Shown: positions 22,863-37,678 of the stretch, in pieces
Layout: every line of letters begins with the position of its first letter
How positions within the stretch are numbered: position 1 is the stretch's first letter
Assembly: GCA_028994555.1 (NCBI GenBank)
Contig: JARDVN010000001.1
Span: forward strand, 434,001 to 498,000
Reading direction: 5' to 3'
Length of the DNA stretch: 64,000 bases
DNA from: Citrobacter amalonaticus
GTDB taxonomy: Bacteria > Pseudomonadota > Gammaproteobacteria > Enterobacterales > Enterobacteriaceae
Translations under genes and position numbers: made by a program
The notes under the pieces: model-generated
The model's input: the letters and a program-made list of their open reading frames with translations, nothing else
Database searches by the model: none
What the model was told of the DNA's origin: nothing

Positions 22863-24717
22863 GTTTCAGGGCATTCATCGCCGTATGTAAATCAACAGGT
22901 TGTAACAGACCACCCGGCGGTGCCTTCACGAGCTGCGGGCAAAGCCGCTCCACATCAGCCAACAGCGTAATGGCCTGAGCCATTGTCCACTGCGCATGCT
23001 CACTCATCAGATTACGCGCAATCCACTGCGCCAGATTGCCAGGTTCACTCGCTGACTGTTGCGTCAGGTAGCCTATCAGTTCAGGAATCAAGATTTGTAA
23101 ATTTTGTTGGCGTAAGGGTAAAGGCACTGCCCGAATGGTCACATGATGGGCATCTGACTGAAATTCAATCCCCAATTCCACCAGCGCACTCTGCGCATTT
23201 TCCAGCGCGGCCTTTTCCTCCGCCGAAACTTTTAGCCGCAGCGGGATCAACAACGGCTGGGCGCAGACCTTTCCCTCACCCGGCGAAAGCTGCGCCTGAC
23301 GCAGCCAGCGTTCTGCAACGGGCAGCGCCAGCAGGAGAATGTTCCCCTCGCGTTCCAGCAACGCGCAGTCATTGCCCACAATAGTGAGTACACGGCCAAA
23401 GCTCTGATTGTGCCCCGCGAGCGCCGATGCAGTAGGTTCCGCCGCAGGCGATTTTGTCGCAGGTGTCGGCGTTTGCAGGAGCTGGCGATACACTTCGCCC
23501 TGCTGTTTCTGGTAACCCGGCTGGGCATGCGGCCAGCTTGCCGCTGCCGGACGCGGCGCGCTGCTGCCCGCTGACGGCGCGGAGGCGTAGCGCGGAGCCG
23601 CGGGTTCGCGGGCCGGCGCTGGTTCAGCAAAATGGTTGCGCCCGGCGGCCACGCGGTTTTCCGGCACGTGCCGGGGCGCAGGTTCGCCTTCAGCTTCCAG
23701 CGGCAAGGGCGATTCAAGCTGTTGTTGCAGCACGCTCAGCACGCCCTGGTAGATAAAGTCATGCACCAGGCGCGACTGGTGAAAACGCACTTCATGCTTA
23801 GCCGGATGCACGTTGACATCCACCTGATGCGGGTCAATCTCAAGGTACAGGACAAACGCGGGCTGCTGGTCGGCGCCCAGCTTATCTTCACAGGCCTGAC
23901 GAATCGCGTGGTTGATCAGCCTGTCGCGCATCATGCGTCCGTTGACATAGCAGTACTGAATTTCCGCCAGCGCCGTCGTGGTGTGATGGGGATCGGCGAC
24001 CCAGCCGCGTAAGGTGAGATCGCCATGCTGCCACTCAATCGCCAGCGCATGCTCAAGAAACGGCGTACCGCAAATGGCGCCCAGACGACGCTCCTGCGGC
24101 CCGTCTTTCGCCACCGCGCGGTACTGACGTACCATTTTGCCGTTGTGCGACAAATTGATCGTCACATCAAAACGCGCCAGCGCTATGCGCCGGATGATCT
24201 CATCAATATGATTGAATTCGGTTTTCTCGGTGCGCATAAACTTGCGCCGGGCGGGAGTGTTGTAGAATAGATCGAGGACTTCCAGCGTAGTGCCCACCGG
24301 ATGCGCGGCCGGTTTGACCGTCACATCCATATCACGCCCTTCGGCGTAAGCTTGCCAGGCTTCCTGTTGCTCTGCGGTGCGTGACGTGAGGGTCAGACGA
24401 GATACCGAGCTGATACTCGCCAGCGCTTCGCCGCGAAACCCGAGGCTAATGATCGCTTCCAGATCGTCAAGCGAGGCGATTTTGCTGGTGGCGTGCCGCG
24501 CCAGCGCCAGCGCCAGTTCGTCTTTCTTGATCCCGCAGCCATTGTCACGGATACGGATCAGCTTTGCGCCGCCGCGCTCGATATCAATATCAATACGCGT
24601 TGCCCCGGCATCAAGGCTGTTTTCCACCAGCTCTTTGACCACCGATGCAGGTCGCTCAACCACCTCACCTGCGGCAATCTGGTTCGCCAGTTGTGGCGGT
24701 AACACCTGAATCGGCAT
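22855..24717 (-). CDS. mutL: DNA mismatch repair protein MutL
   Basis: The 620-residue protein has an N-terminal GHKL ATPase ([35 protein letters not shown]), a Pro/Ala-rich linker near 340-430 and a C-terminal dimerisation domain. MutL couples MutS mismatch recognition to MutH and UvrD. The N-terminal half and the C-terminus are close to E. coli; the linker differs in length, as usual. Confidence 0.97.
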   Translation of the reverse strand: MPIQVLPPQLANQIAAGEVVERPASVVKELVENSLDAGATRIDIDIERGGAKLIRIRDNGCGIKKDELALALARHATSKIASLDDLEAIISLGFRGEALASISSVSRLTLTSRTAEQQEAWQAYAEGRDMDVTVKPAAHPVGTTLEVLDLFYNTPARRKFMRTEKTEFNHIDEIIRRIALARFDVTINLSHNGKMVRQYRAVAKDGPQERRLGAICGTPFLEHALAIEWQHGDLTLRGWVADPHHTTTALAEIQYCYVNGRMMRDRLINHAIRQACEDKLGADQQPAFVLYLEIDPHQVDVNVHPAKHEVRFHQSRLVHDFIYQGVLSVLQQQLESPLPLEAEGEPAPRHVPENRVAAGRNHFAEPAPAREPAAPRYASAPSAGSSAPRPAAASWPHAQPGYQKQQGEVYRQLLQTPTPATKSPAAEPTASALAGHNQSFGRVLTIVGNDCALLEREGNILLLALPVAERWLRQAQLSPGEGKVCAQPLLIPLRLKVSAEEKAALENAQSALVELGIEFQSDAHHVTIRAVPLPLRQQNLQILIPELIGYLTQQSASEPGNLAQWIARNLMSEHAQWTMAQAITLLADVERLCPQLVKAPPGGLLQPVDLHTAMNALKHE

Positions 24718-24726
24718 GCAAATTCC

Positions 24727-26058
24727 TTAGTTGATCAACGACTCACCCGGCGTAGCGGCGCTCGCGGTTTGCGCCGCACTTCCCTGCGGGGCCGACTGTA
24801 TCGGATGCGCCTGGAAGTAGTTACGCAGTCCTTTGTAAATCGCATCGGCCAGTTGTTGCTGATACGCATCGCTCGCCAACAGACGTTCTTCACTGTGATT
24901 ACTGATAAACCCGGTTTCCACCAGCACCGACGGAATATCCGGCGAGCGCAGAACGCCCAGGCTGGCATGTTCAGGCCGCCGTTTATGCAGTGACCCAATC
25001 CGTTCGAGCTGGCCTAACATGTTGGTTGCCACATCATACCCTACGCGTTGGGAATGGCCGAACTGCAAATCCAGCACCGCCTGGCTTAGGTACGGATCGG
25101 CCTGGCTGTTTGCCAGCACATCACCCGCGCCGCCCAACAGCTCCGACTGTTTTTCATGTTCTTCAAGCCAGTTCGCCATTTCACTGTTGGCGCGCCGGTT
25201 CGACAGCACCCACACGGAGGCTCCGGTGGCGCTGCGGTTGGGCGCGGCATCGGCGTGAATCGACACCAGGAAGTTGGCGTTTTGCTTACGCGCCACATCG
25301 GAGCGCCCCATCACGGAGATAAAATAATCCCCGTCACGGGTTAATACGCCTTTAAACATCGGATCGTCATTTAGTAACGTGCGCAGCTTACGGGCGACCG
25401 CGATGGTGACATTTTTCTCTCGCGTACCGCCAGGGCCGATCGCGCCGGGATCCTGCCCGCCGTGCCCGGCATCAATGGCGATCACCACTTTGTCACCATT
25501 GCTGGATGTCGCTCTGGCCGCAGGGCGCGTCGCCGTATTGCTGCTGATCACGGCGGTGGTGCGATCGTTGCTGGTTTTAAACGGATTTCGTGCAGGTTCA
25601 GTCGGACGCGGCGTCACCACCGGCGTTTCGACGCGTTTAGCGACGACTGGAGCGGGTGGTGGTGGCGGAGGCGTATCGGCGTTAATGGTAAAGACGACAG
25701 TGTAGTTTCCGCCATTCTGCCGTTTTACCGCCTCGGTTTTGCCGTTTTCGGTTAAATCCACCAGCAGGCGTAACGACTGGGGATCTTTCGCCGTGCCGGA
25801 ACGAATGGTCTTCACCAGGTTGTTACCGCTGAATATCAGCGGAAGTCCCTGAATAACCCCCGTTTGCTTAATATCCAGCGCCACGGTTCGTTTGCTCTCA
25901 TGGGAGAAATCATAATCCGGATCGCCCATAAAACTGAGCGTAATACGCGCCTGACGCTCACCGTTGGAGACTTGTATATCGGAGAGGCTGGCGGCTCCGG
26001 CCTGCGCGCACAGCAGAACCAGCATGGCTACCAACCCCTTTCTGATGCGATAAATCAT
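24727..26058 (-). CDS. amiB: N-acetylmuramoyl-L-alanine amidase AmiB
   Basis: AmiB is a periplasmic zinc amidase that splits septal peptidoglycan under EnvC control. The 443-residue product has a signal peptide ([14 protein letters not shown]), an AMIN domain, a Pro-rich linker and an Amidase_3 domain with zinc ligands in [24 protein letters not shown] and VETGFISN. It lies between tsaE and mutL, nine bases from mutL. Confidence 0.97.
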   Translation of the reverse strand: MIYRIRKGLVAMLVLLCAQAGAASLSDIQVSNGERQARITLSFMGDPDYDFSHESKRTVALDIKQTGVIQGLPLIFSGNNLVKTIRSGTAKDPQSLRLLVDLTENGKTEAVKRQNGGNYTVVFTINADTPPPPPPAPVVAKRVETPVVTPRPTEPARNPFKTSNDRTTAVISSNTATRPAARATSSNGDKVVIAIDAGHGGQDPGAIGPGGTREKNVTIAVARKLRTLLNDDPMFKGVLTRDGDYFISVMGRSDVARKQNANFLVSIHADAAPNRSATGASVWVLSNRRANSEMANWLEEHEKQSELLGGAGDVLANSQADPYLSQAVLDLQFGHSQRVGYDVATNMLGQLERIGSLHKRRPEHASLGVLRSPDIPSVLVETGFISNHSEERLLASDAYQQQLADAIYKGLRNYFQAHPIQSAPQGSAAQTASAATPGESLIN

Positions 26059-26074
26059 CCCGCCACCTTTAAGG

Positions 26075-28054
<1,980 letters not shown>

Positions 28055-28056
<2 letters not shown>

Positions 28057-29194
28057 GTCAGAGCCCCTCGATCTCAATCAGTTAGCGCTAAAAATTAAAC
28101 AGTGGGGGCTGGAACTGGGCTTTCAGCAGGTTGGTATTACCGATACCGACCTGAGCGAGTCCGAACCCAAACTGCAGGCGTGGCTGGACAAACAATACCA
28201 CGGGGAAATGGGCTGGATGGCGCGCCACGGTATGATGCGTGCGCGTCCTCATGAGCTACTGCCCGGCACGCTTCGCGTCATCAGTGTGCGCATGAACTAT
28301 CTTCCTGCCCACGCCGCGTTTGCCCGTACGCTGAAAAATCCCACGCTGGGTTACGTCAGCCGCTATGCGCTTGGCCGCGACTACCATAAACTTTTACGTA
28401 ACCGCCTCAAAAAGCTCGGCGAGATGATTCAACAGCATTGTGTCTCGCTGAATTTTAGACCTTTTGTCGATTCTGCGCCCATACTTGAGCGCCCGCTGGC
28501 AGAAAAAGCCGGTCTTGGATGGACGGGTAAGCACTCACTAATCCTCAACCGTGAGGCCGGGTCGTTTTTCTTTCTTGGTGAGTTGCTGATTAATTTGCCC
28601 CTGCCGGTTGACGCTCCCGTGGAGGAAGGATGCGGAAAATGCGTCGCCTGTATCACCACCTGCCCAACCGGCGCGATTGTCGCCCCTTACACGGTGGATG
28701 CGCGTCGCTGCATCTCCTATCTCACTATCGAACTGGAAGGCGCAATCCCTGAAGCACTCCGGCCACTTATGGGCAACCGGATCTACGGTTGTGATGACTG
28801 CCAGTTGATCTGTCCATGGAACCGCTATTCACAACTGACTGACGAAGACGACTTCAGCCCACGCAAGGCACTGCATGCGCCCGAGTTGATAGAACTGTTC
28901 GCCTGGAGTGAAGCCACATTTTTAAAAATTACCGAAGGGTCAGCCATTCGTCGTATTGGTCATTTGCGCTGGCTGCGTAATATTGCGGTAGCACTCGGCA
29001 ACGCCCCCTGGAGTGACGCCGTCCTTTCCTCGCTGGAAAGCCGCCGGGGTGAGCACCCACTTCTTGATGAGCATATTGAATGGGCCATCGCGCAGCAGAT
29101 CGCGAAGCGAAACGCCGACGTGATCGAGGTGCAATCACCAAAGCAAAGGCGACTGGTGAATGCTATCGAAAAGGGACTACCACGGGATGCCTGA
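28055..29194 (+). CDS. queG: epoxyqueuosine reductase QueG
   Basis: QueG reduces epoxyqueuosine to queuosine in tRNA using cobalamin and two [4Fe-4S] clusters. The 379-residue product has the cluster motifs CGKCVACITTCPTGAI and CDDCQLICPWNR, the conserved VDSAPILERPLAEKAGLGW segment and a C-terminal HEAT-like region. It starts at 28055 and is transcribed divergently from nnr, with the two start codons sharing bases. Confidence 0.97.
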
Positions 29195-29463
29195 ATCTTC
29201 CACAGGCTGTGCATAAAAATAAAAACACATTGCTATTCAAGAACGAGAAAATCGTCAAGTGATCGAATTAACAAATTGAAATATTCTCTTTCCCAGTAAT
29301 TTCAAAGAGTTACAAGGAAACTATTTACTTTGCGAAGTATCTGGATATTCCGTAGAAAAATCTGAGGCTGTGGATAACTCTGTTCACAATAGTGTGACAG
29401 AGACAAAACACAACGACCCCAATACAAAAATGCACTGTGGTTTATTTTCTGGAGTTAAGAATT

Positions 29464-29539
<76 letters not shown>

Positions 29540-29621
29540 TTAATCTTCGTCTTTCAAACTGCTGTCGCACTTCGAAATTCTGCGATTGGGTGGTCCGTGC
29601 TAAAAAAGCACTTTCAAATTT

Positions 29622-29697
<76 letters not shown>

Positions 29698-29778
29698 TTA
29701 ATCTTCGTCTTTCAAACTGCTGTCGCAATTCAAAATCCTGCGATTGGGTGGTCTGTGCTAAGAAGCACTTTCAAATTT

Positions 29779-29854
<76 letters not shown>

Positions 29855-29866
29855 TTAATCTTCGTC

Positions 29867-29967
29867 TTTCATGTTGCTGCTGTGTTGGCTGCCTTTACTC
29901 ACCACAGTCACTTACTTAAGTAAGCTCTTGTGGATTCGCTCAGTTGCCGCCTTGCTGCAACATGAAA
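29867..29967. repeat. ERIC element in the tRNA-Gly leader
   Basis: The terminal inverted repeats TTTCATGTTGC...GCAACATGAAA enclose the ERIC core (minus strand GAGCTTACTTAAGTAAGTGA then CTGTGGTGAG). It sits between the tRNA promoter and the first tRNA-Gly and so would be transcribed in the precursor. Confidence 0.88.
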
Positions 29968-30027
29968 TGCTTTGATTAAAATTTGTTGCTGCCGTAACGC
30001 ATAATTCTCTGTCGTTACGGGAGGCGC

Positions 30028-30055
30028 ATTATACGAGAAATCCTTTCTCCTGCAA
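30028..30055 (-). promoter_or_regulatory. promoter of the tRNA-Gly cluster
   Basis: Minus strand TTGCAG, 16 bases, TATAAT, followed by the G+C-rich discriminator GCGCCTCCCG typical of stringently controlled stable-RNA promoters. Confidence 0.75.
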
Positions 30056-30149
30056 CCCCTTCAAACGCAATTTTTTGTGAATTTCGTTTGAGTGACGATT
30101 TTATCAGCAAAGCGAGTAATTTAGCGGCAATCTTCGGTATACGCAAGCT

Positions 30150-30203
30150 TCCCGGATGTAAACTGTAGGCCGGGTAAGGTAAAGCCGCCACCCGGCGTAG
30201 CCA
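30150..30203. repeat. REP repeat 3' of orn
   Basis: GTAGGCCGGGTAAGGTAAAGCCGCCACCCGGCGTAG is a REP-type palindrome between the tRNA promoter region and the orn stop. Together with the ERIC element and promoter it accounts for the 352-base gap 29855-30206. Confidence 0.75.
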
Positions 30204-30206
30204 CCT

Positions 30207-30752
30207 TTAAAGCTTAATAAAATTCTCACGATAGTAAGCCAGTTCCGCCACCGACTCGCGGATATCGTCCATCGCCTGATGCGTCCCTTGCTTGGTGAAA
30301 CCGTCCAGAATCTCTGGTTTCCAGCGACGCGCCAGCTCTTTCAGCGTGCTGACATCCAGGTAGCGGTAATGGAAATACGCCTCCAGTTCCGGCATGTACT
30401 TAAACAAAAAGCGGCGATCCTGGCCAATGCTGTTTCCGCAGATCGGCGATTTACCCGGCGGAACCCACTCTTTCAGAAATTCAAGCGTCGCCAGTTCCGC
30501 TTCGCGATCGCCCATCGTGCTCGCCTTCACACGCTCCACCAACCCGCTACCGGTATGGGTACGCACGTTCCAGTCATCCATCAGCGCCAGTTGTTCATCA
30601 GACTGATGAACCGCGATGGTCGGCCCTTCCGCCAGAATATTCAGGTTGGCATCGGTGACCAGCGTGGCGATTTCAATTATGCGATCGCGCTCGGGATCCA
30701 GACCGGTCATCTCAAGATCAATCCAAATCAGGTTGTTTTCATTGGCACTCAT
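30207..30752 (-). CDS. orn: oligoribonuclease
   Basis: Orn degrades RNA fragments of 2-5 nucleotides to mononucleotides and is essential in E. coli. The 181-residue DEDDh exonuclease has [35 protein letters not shown] and [13 protein letters not shown] 30752 is chosen by homology over an in-frame start four codons upstream. It is divergent from rsgA, as in E. coli. Confidence 0.97.
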   Translation of the reverse strand: MSANENNLIWIDLEMTGLDPERDRIIEIATLVTDANLNILAEGPTIAVHQSDEQLALMDDWNVRTHTGSGLVERVKASTMGDREAELATLEFLKEWVPPGKSPICGNSIGQDRRFLFKYMPELEAYFHYRYLDVSTLKELARRWKPEILDGFTKQGTHQAMDDIRESVAELAYYRENFIKL

Positions 30753-30858
30753 GCTATTTTTCACCCCTCATGCGTCACATTCAGTGTGACTACTCTCATA
30801 CAGAATTGTGTGTATCATAGATGTTTTGCCCACTATGGGCGACCAGGAGCCAGTACGA

Positions 30859-31912
30859 TTGAGTAAAAATAAACTCTCCAAAGGCCAACAGCGCCGCGTG
30901 AACGCTAATCACCAGCGTCGTCTTAAAACGTCTAAGGAGAAGCCAGACTACGATGACAACCTGTTTGGCGAGACCGCTGAAGGTATCGTCATCAGTCGTT
31001 TTGGCATGCATGCCGACGTCGAATCTGCGGACGGTGAAATTCATCGCTGCAACATTCGTCGGACGATTCGCTCACTGGTGACCGGTGACCGCGTGGTCTG
31101 GCGTCCCGGCAAAGCGGCGGCGGAAGGGGTCAACGTCAAAGGCATTGTCGAGGCGGTGCATGAACGTACCTCGGTACTGACGCGCCCGGATTTTTACGAC
31201 GGCGTAAAACCGATCGCCGCCAATATCGACCAGATTGTCATTGTCTCCGCCATCTTACCGGAGCTGTCGCTCAATATTATCGACAGGTATCTGGTGGCCT
31301 GCGAGACGCTGCAGGTGGAACCGATCATTGTGCTTAACAAAATCGACCTGCTGGATGACGAAAGCATGGCTTTTGTGAATGAGCAGATGGATATCTACCG
31401 CAATATTGGTTATCGCGTATTGATGGTCTCCAGCCATACTCAGGATGGCCTGAAGCCGTTAGAAGACGCACTAACCGGGCGCATCAGCATCTTTGCCGGT
31501 CAGTCCGGCGTCGGAAAATCCAGCCTGCTTAACGCATTGCTCGGTCTGCAGGAAGCCATTTTGACCAATGATGTCTCTGACAACTCCGGTCTGGGACAGC
31601 ACACCACCACCGCAGCGCGCCTCTATCACTTCCCGCACGGCGGCGATGTCATTGATTCCCCCTGGCGTGCGCGAATTCGGCCTGTGGCACCTGGAACCGG
31701 AACAAATCACCCACGGTTTTGTCGAATTTCATGACTATCTTGGACTGTGTAAATATCGTGACTGTAAGCATGACGCCGACCCAGGCTGCGCCATCCGTCA
31801 GGCGGTTGAAGACGGGAAAATTGCGGAAACCCGTTTCGAAAATTATCACCGTATTCTCGAAAGCATGTCGCAAGTAAAAACGCGTAAAAACTTTTCTGAT
31901 ACCGATGACTGA
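30859..31912 (+). CDS. rsgA: ribosome small subunit-dependent GTPase RsgA
   Basis: RsgA is a circularly permuted GTPase that checks late 30S subunit maturation. The repaired product is 350 residues: basic N-terminus ([20 protein letters not shown]), OB domain, G4 NKID before G1 [15 protein letters not shown], and a C-terminal zinc domain ([14 protein letters not shown]). TTG 30859-30861 is the likely start, with AGGAG upstream. Five C at 31658-31662 should be four; repair gives [16 protein letters not shown], the G3 region. Confidence 0.95.
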
Positions 31913-32007
31913 CAACTAAGCTAAGCATCGCTAGAATCGTCCCCCTTTTTCAGGATCCGGTGAGAACGCCGGGTCAGGAACGACAAAACAATAGCCTGGA
32001 GGCTACC

Positions 32008-32976
32008 TTGTTAAACTCATTTAAACTTTCGCTACAGTACATTCTGCCGAAACTATGGCTCACTCGCCTGGCGGGTTGGGGCGCGAGCAAACGAGCAGGA
32101 TGGCTGACTAAACTGGTTATCGATCTGTTCGTGAAGTACTACAAGGTCGATATGAAAGAAGCGCAGAAGCCGGATACCGCCAGCTACCGCTCATTCAATG
32201 ATTTCTTTGTCCGCCCACTGCGTGACGACGTTCGCCCGCTGAATACCGATCCGAACGTGCTGGTCATGCCGGCTGACGGCGTGATTAGCCAGTTAGGTGA
32301 TATCGAAGAAGATAAGATCCTGCAGGCCAAAGGTCATAACTACAGCCTTGAAGCGCTGTTGGCAGGTAACTACCTGATGGCGGATCTTTTCCGTAACGGT
32401 TCGTTCGTGACCACCTATCTTTCCCCGCGTGATTACCACCGCGTGCATATGCCGTGTAATGGGATCCTGCGTGAGATGATTTATGTTCCGGGCGATCTGT
32501 TCTCGGTCAATCATCTGACAGCCCAGAACGTCCCGAACCTGTTTGCCCGTAACGAGCGTGTTATCTGCCTGTTCGATACTGAGTTCGGCCCAATGGCGCA
32601 AATTCTGGTCGGTGCTACGATTGTTGGCAGTATCGAAACCGTCTGGGCAGGAACCATCACGCCGCCGCGCGAGGGCGTGATCAAACGCTGGACCTGGCCT
32701 GCCGGAGAAAGCGAAGGCTCCGTGGCGTTGTTGAAGGGTCAGGAAATGGGCCGTTTCAAGCTGGGTTCCACGGTAATCAACCTGTTTGCGCCAGGTAAAG
32801 TGAATCTGGTCGAGCAGCTTGAAAGTCTTTCCGTGACCAAAATTGGTCAGCCGCTGGCGATCTCTACAGAGACGTTCGTTGCGCCAGTCGATGCCGAGCC
32901 TGCACCTCTGCCAGAAGAAGAGATTAAAGCCGAACACGACGCCAGTCCGCTGGTCGACGATAAGAAAGAAACCTAA
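32008..32976 (+). CDS. psd: phosphatidylserine decarboxylase proenzyme
   Basis: Psd makes phosphatidylethanolamine at the inner membrane. The 322-residue proenzyme keeps the self-cleavage site LGST in [14 protein letters not shown], where Ser becomes the pyruvoyl group. TTG 32008-32010 is taken as the start (TGGAGG upstream; homology [14 protein letters not shown]). mscM follows after 18 bases, as in E. coli. Confidence 0.96.
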   Translation: MLNSFKLSLQYILPKLWLTRLAGWGASKRAGWLTKLVIDLFVKYYKVDMKEAQKPDTASYRSFNDFFVRPLRDDVRPLNTDPNVLVMPADGVISQLGDIEEDKILQAKGHNYSLEALLAGNYLMADLFRNGSFVTTYLSPRDYHRVHMPCNGILREMIYVPGDLFSVNHLTAQNVPNLFARNERVICLFDTEFGPMAQILVGATIVGSIETVWAGTITPPREGVIKRWTWPAGESEGSVALLKGQEMGRFKLGSTVINLFAPGKVNLVEQLESLSVTKIGQPLAISTETFVAPVDAEPAPLPEEEIKAEHDASPLVDDKKET

Positions 32977-32994
32977 TAGTAGAAGGACGTTGCT

Positions 32995-35900
32995 GTGCGC
33001 CTGATTATCGCGTTTCTGATGGCCTGGTGCCTCGGCCAGGGGGCGTACGCTGCAACCGCCCCCGACGCCAAACAAATCACTCAGGAACTGGAGCAGGCGA
33101 AATCCGCAAAGCCTGCCCAGCCTGATGTTGTTGAAGCTCTTCAGTCTGCGTTGAACGCGCTCGAGGAACGTAAAGCTTCTCTCGAACGCGCACAGCAATA
33201 TCAGCAGGTTATCGATAATTTCCCGAAAATGTCCGCCAGTCTGCGCGCGCAGTTAACCAACCTGCGCGATGAACCCCGCAGCGTATCGCCGGGCATGACG
33301 ACCGATGCGCTGAATCAGGAAATCCTCCAGGTCAGCAGCCAGTTGCTGGAAAAGAGCCGTCAGGCCCAGCAGGAGCAAGAGCGCGCCCGTGAGATTGCCG
33401 ACTCGCTAAGCCAACTGCCTCAACAGCAGACCGATGCCCGCCGACAGCTCAACGAAATTGAACGCCGTATTGGCAGCGCCACCGGCAACACTCCACTCAA
33501 TCAGGCGCAAAATTTCAGCATGCAGGCAGAATCCGCCCGCCTGAAAGCGCTGGTTGATGAGCTGGAGCTGGCGCAGTTGTCGGCCAACAACCGTCAGGAA
33601 CTGGCGCGTATGCGCTCGGAACTGGCGGAAAAACAGAGCCAGCAACTCGATGCGTATTTACAGGCGCTGCGCAATCAGCTCAACAGCCAGCGCCAGCGTG
33701 AAGCCGAACGAGCGCTGGAGAGCACCGAGCTACTGGCAGAGAACAGCGCCGATTTACCGCCGGATATTGTCGCCCAGTTCAAAGTGAACCGGGAACTGTC
33801 TGCCGCGCTGAATCAGCAGGCTCAGCGCATGGATCTCGTCGCCTCTCAGCAACGTCAGGCCGCCAGCCAGACTCAGCAGGTCCGTCAGGCGTTGACGACG
33901 CTGCGTGAACAGTCGCAGTGGTTAGGCTCATCTAACCTGCTGGGTGAAGCGTTACGTGCACAGGTGGCGCGTCTGCCGGAAATGCCTAAACCCCAGCAAC
34001 TGGACACCGAGATGGCGCAACTGCGCGTCCAGCGTCTGCGCTACGAAGATCAGCTTAATAAGCAACCCCAGTTGCGCCAGCTCCATCAGGCGGACGGGCA
34101 ACCACTGACTGCGGAACAAAATCGTATTCTTGAGGCGCAACTGCGCACCCAACGCGAGTTGCTGAATTCGCTGTTACAGGGCGGCGACACGCTGATCCTC
34201 GAGCTGACCAAGCTGAAGGTCTCCAATAGCCAGCTTGAAGATGCGCTGAAAGAGGTGAATGAAGCGACTCATCGCTATCTGTTCTGGACCTCTGACGTTC
34301 GCCCGATGTCTTTCTCCTGGCCGATAGATATCGTGCAGGATTTGCGTCGGCTGATCTCACTCGACACCTTCAGTCAGCTAGGTCAGGCCAGCCTTATGAT
34401 GCTGACCAGCAGGGATACCCTACTGCCGCTGTTTGGCGCGTTGATTCTGGTCGGGTTCAGCATTTACTCGCGTCGCCACTTCACCCGTTTTCTGGAACGT
34501 TCCGCCGCCCGAGTGGGCAAGGTGACGCAGGATCACTTCTGGCTGACGCTGCGTACCGTGTTCTGGTCGATACTGGTGGCCTCGCCATTGCCGGTGCTAT
34601 GGATGACGCTGGGTTACGGGCTGCGCGAGGCCTGGCCTTATCCGCTTGCCGTCGCGATAGGCGATGGCGTCACGGCGACGGTACCGCTGCTGTGGGTGGT
34701 GATGATTTGTGCGGCATTTGCCCGGCCCAATGGCCTGTTCATCGCCCACTTTGGCTGGCCACGCGAACGTGTGTCGCGTGCGATGCGTTATTACCTGATG
34801 AGTATCGGGCTTATCGTGCCGCTAATCATGGCGCTCATCATGTTTGATAATCTCAACGATCGTGAGTTCTCCGGCTCGCTCGGTCGCCTGTGCTTTATGC
34901 TGATTTGCGGCGCGCTGGCTCTGGTTACCCTGAGCCTGAAAAAAGCCGGGATCCCGCTCTATCTCGATAAAGAAGGCAGCGGCGATAACATGGTGAACAG
35001 CATGCTGTGGAACCTGATGACAGGCGCACCGGTGGTGGCGATACTGGCAGCCGCCGTGGGTTATCTGGCGACATCGCAGGCGCTGCTGGCGCGGCTGGAA
35101 ACCTCCGTCGCCATCTGGTTCCTGCTGCTGGTGATTTACCACGTCATTCGCCGCTGGATGCTGATTCAGCGGCGCAGACTGGCTTTTGATCGCGCTAAAC
35201 ACCGTCGTGCGGAAATGTTGGCACAGCGCGCCCGTGGAGAAGAAGAACCGGCTCACTCAACCAGCCTCGAAGGGGCCATTGACGTTGACGAGAGCGAAGT
35301 CGATCTTGATGCCATCAGCGCCCAGTCGCTCCGTCTGGTGCGTTCCATCCTGATGCTGATCGCCCTGCTGTCGGTGATTGTCCTATGGTCGGAAATTCAC
35401 TCCGCCTTTGGTTTCCTCGAAAACATCTCGCTGTGGGATGTCACGTCTACCGTGCAGGGTGTGGAAAGTTTAGAACCGATTACGCTGGGCGCGGTACTGA
35501 TCGCGATTCTGGTATTTATCATCACCACCCAACTGGTGCGTAATCTGCCTGCGCTTCTCGAACTGGCGTTGCTGCAGCACCTCGATCTCACACCGGGTAC
35601 GGGTTATGCCATTACCACCATCACCAAGTACCTGCTGATGCTGATTGGCGGCCTGGTGGGCTTCTCGATGATTGGGATTGAGTGGTCGAAACTGCAATGG
35701 CTGGTGGCAGCACTCGGCGTCGGGCTGGGCTTTGGTTTGCAGGAGATCTTTGCCAACTTTATCTCCGGCCTGATTATCCTGTTTGAAAAACCGATTCGTA
35801 TTGGCGACACGGTTACTATTCGCGATCTGACCGGCAGCGTAACGAAAATTAATACCCGTGCGACAACCATCAGCGACTGGGACCGCAAAGAGATTATTGT

Positions 35901-36318
35901 GCCGAACAAGGCGTTTATCACCGAGCAGTTCATCAACTGGTCACTGTCCGATTCCGTGACGCGCGTGGTGCTGACCATTCCGGCCCCGTCCGATGTGAAC
36001 AGCGAAGAAGTGACGCAGATCCTGCTGACCGCCGCGCATCGTTGCTCGCTGGTCATCGATAACCCGGCACCAGAGGTCTTCCTTGTGGACTTACAACAGG
36101 GGATTCAGATCTTCGAACTGCGTATCTACGCCGCTGAGATGGGTCACCGCATGCCGCTACGCCATGAAATCCACCAGTTGATACTGGCGGGCTTCCGTGA
36201 GCACGGTATCGATATGCCGTTCCCACCGTTCCAGATGCGTCTGGAAAGTTTGAACGGCAGACAAACGGGAAGAACATTAAGCTCGGCAGGCAGAAGTCGC
36301 CCGGCGGGGAGTTTGTAA
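32995..36318 (+). CDS. mscM: miniconductance mechanosensitive channel MscM
   Basis: The 1107-residue protein has a signal peptide, a long periplasmic Gln-rich coiled-coil domain (to about residue 470), about eleven membrane segments, and a C-terminal MscS channel domain (pore helix [23 protein letters not shown], then [16 protein letters not shown]). It protects against hypo-osmotic shock. GTG is the start. The length equals that of E. coli MscM (YjeP). Intact despite its size. Confidence 0.97.
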   Translation: MRLIIAFLMAWCLGQGAYAATAPDAKQITQELEQAKSAKPAQPDVVEALQSALNALEERKASLERAQQYQQVIDNFPKMSASLRAQLTNLRDEPRSVSPGMTTDALNQEILQVSSQLLEKSRQAQQEQERAREIADSLSQLPQQQTDARRQLNEIERRIGSATGNTPLNQAQNFSMQAESARLKALVDELELAQLSANNRQELARMRSELAEKQSQQLDAYLQALRNQLNSQRQREAERALESTELLAENSADLPPDIVAQFKVNRELSAALNQQAQRMDLVASQQRQAASQTQQVRQALTTLREQSQWLGSSNLLGEALRAQVARLPEMPKPQQLDTEMAQLRVQRLRYEDQLNKQPQLRQLHQADGQPLTAEQNRILEAQLRTQRELLNSLLQGGDTLILELTKLKVSNSQLEDALKEVNEATHRYLFWTSDVRPMSFSWPIDIVQDLRRLISLDTFSQLGQASLMMLTSRDTLLPLFGALILVGFSIYSRRHFTRFLERSAARVGKVTQDHFWLTLRTVFWSILVASPLPVLWMTLGYGLREAWPYPLAVAIGDGVTATVPLLWVVMICAAFARPNGLFIAHFGWPRERVSRAMRYYLMSIGLIVPLIMALIMFDNLNDREFSGSLGRLCFMLICGALALVTLSLKKAGIPLYLDKEGSGDNMVNSMLWNLMTGAPVVAILAAAVGYLATSQALLARLETSVAIWFLLLVIYHVIRRWMLIQRRRLAFDRAKHRRAEMLAQRARGEEEPAHSTSLEGAIDVDESEVDLDAISAQSLRLVRSILMLIALLSVIVLWSEIHSAFGFLENISLWDVTSTVQGVESLEPITLGAVLIAILVFIITTQLVRNLPALLELALLQHLDLTPGTGYAITTITKYLLMLIGGLVGFSMIGIEWSKLQWLVAALGVGLGFGLQEIFANFISGLIILFEKPIRIGDTVTIRDLTGSVTKINTRATTISDWDRKEIIVPNKAFITEQFINWSLSDSVTRVVLTIPAPSDVNSEEVTQILLTAAHRCSLVIDNPAPEVFLVDLQQGIQIFELRIYAAEMGHRMPLRHEIHQLILAGFREHGIDMPFPPFQMRLESLNGRQTGRTLSSAGRSRPAGSL

Positions 36319-36375
36319 ATCGTCCTGGGCGCCCGATAACGAATACGTATCGGGCGCCCGGAGAGGCAAAACGCG

Positions 36376-37354
36376 TTATGCGCGATCGACGGTAAACGCG
36401 ATCACTTCCGAGAGACTTTCCGCCCCCCAGCGCCAACATCACCAGACGATCCACGCCCAGTGCGACACCAGAACAGTCCGGCATCCCAACCTTCAACGCC
36501 TCAATCAGATTGTTATCGATCGGCTGCTGCGGCAGTCCGCGCGCGGCACGCTTACGATTGTCTTGCTCAAAACGTTGCTGCTGTTCACGCGCATCCGTCA
36601 ATTCATGGAAGCCATTTGCCAGTTCAATCCCTTTGTAGTAGACCTCAAAACGCTCTGCCACACGGTGATCTTCAGTGCTGATCTGCGCCAGTGATGCCTG
36701 GCTTGCCGGGAAGTGATACACAAACGTCGGTTTATCTTTACCAATGTGCGGCTCAACGCCCATCGCAAACAGCAGTTGCAGTAAGGTATCGCGATCTTCT
36801 TCAGTATCGGCAATGTTGCTTAAATCCAGCTTTGCGGCGACTTCACGCAGTTGCGTTTTATCCGCAGACAGCGGATCAATTTCCAGATGACGCTGGAACG
36901 CCTGTTGATACGAAAGACTCTCTGCCGCCGGGCATTCGAGCACCTGCTGCAGCAAATCATCCACTTCATTCATCAAACGGTACATGTCGTAATGGGGACG
37001 ATACCACTCGAGCATAGTGAATTCGGGGTTGTGATGACGCCCCATCTCTTCATTACGGAAGCTACGGCACAGTTGAAAGACCGGACCACACCCTGCCACC
37101 AGCAGACGCTTCATGTGGTATTCCGGGCTGGTCATTAAATAGAGGTTCATCCCCTGAGAGTGACCGGGGCCGACGAAACGCGTTTCGAACGGGAACAGAT
37201 GAATGTCTGTGACCGTCGCCTGGCTCATGCAGGGCGTCTCAACCTCCAGCACGCCGCGATCGGCAAAGAAACGACGAATTTCCGTCATAATTGCCGCGCG
37301 TTTTAATAGGTTAGGTATAGACGCGCTCGGCTGCCAGGTTGCCGTTTCGCTCAT
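36376..37354 (-). CDS. epmA: EF-P-(R)-beta-lysine ligase EpmA
   Basis: EpmA, a paralogue of the class II LysRS catalytic core, attaches (R)-beta-lysine to Lys34 of EF-P. The repaired 325-residue enzyme begins [17 protein letters not shown] and carries the class II motif 2 ([21 protein letters not shown]). Six C at 36423-36428 should be five, giving [20 protein letters not shown] and a stop at 36376-36378. Its partner epmB and substrate efp lie 7 kb away in this window. Confidence 0.95.
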
Positions 37355-37526
37355 GGTTCTTTCTCCAGTTTAAGACAAGGGCACGAAGTCTACTCGTAAC
37401 GCGGCAATGAAACAAATTTTGCTCAGGAATACTCCGGCACGGCTGAAGAGTTAAAAAAACCGTAAACCGATGGTTTAGTAATTAAATTAATCAAGATCAC
37501 TGATAATTCCGGCCTCTGACACGCTA

Positions 37527-37548
37527 AAAAAATCGAACACGTCAAATT
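37527..37548 (+). promoter_or_regulatory. FNR site upstream of frdA
   Basis: TCGAACACGTCAA within AAAATCGAACACGTCAAATT resembles the FNR box of the E. coli frd promoter. This epmA-frdA gap (37355-37678, 324 bases) carries the divergent promoters; I see no other gene in it. Confidence 0.6.
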
Positions 37549-37678
37549 TCCCACACATAGCAACGACTATACTGTTGTACCTATAAAGGAGCAGTGGAAA
37601 CGCATTCGCACCCCACCTGTTTCAGGGGTTTTACCCGAAATATGTGGTGGCGAAATTACAATAATCTGGAGGAATGTC

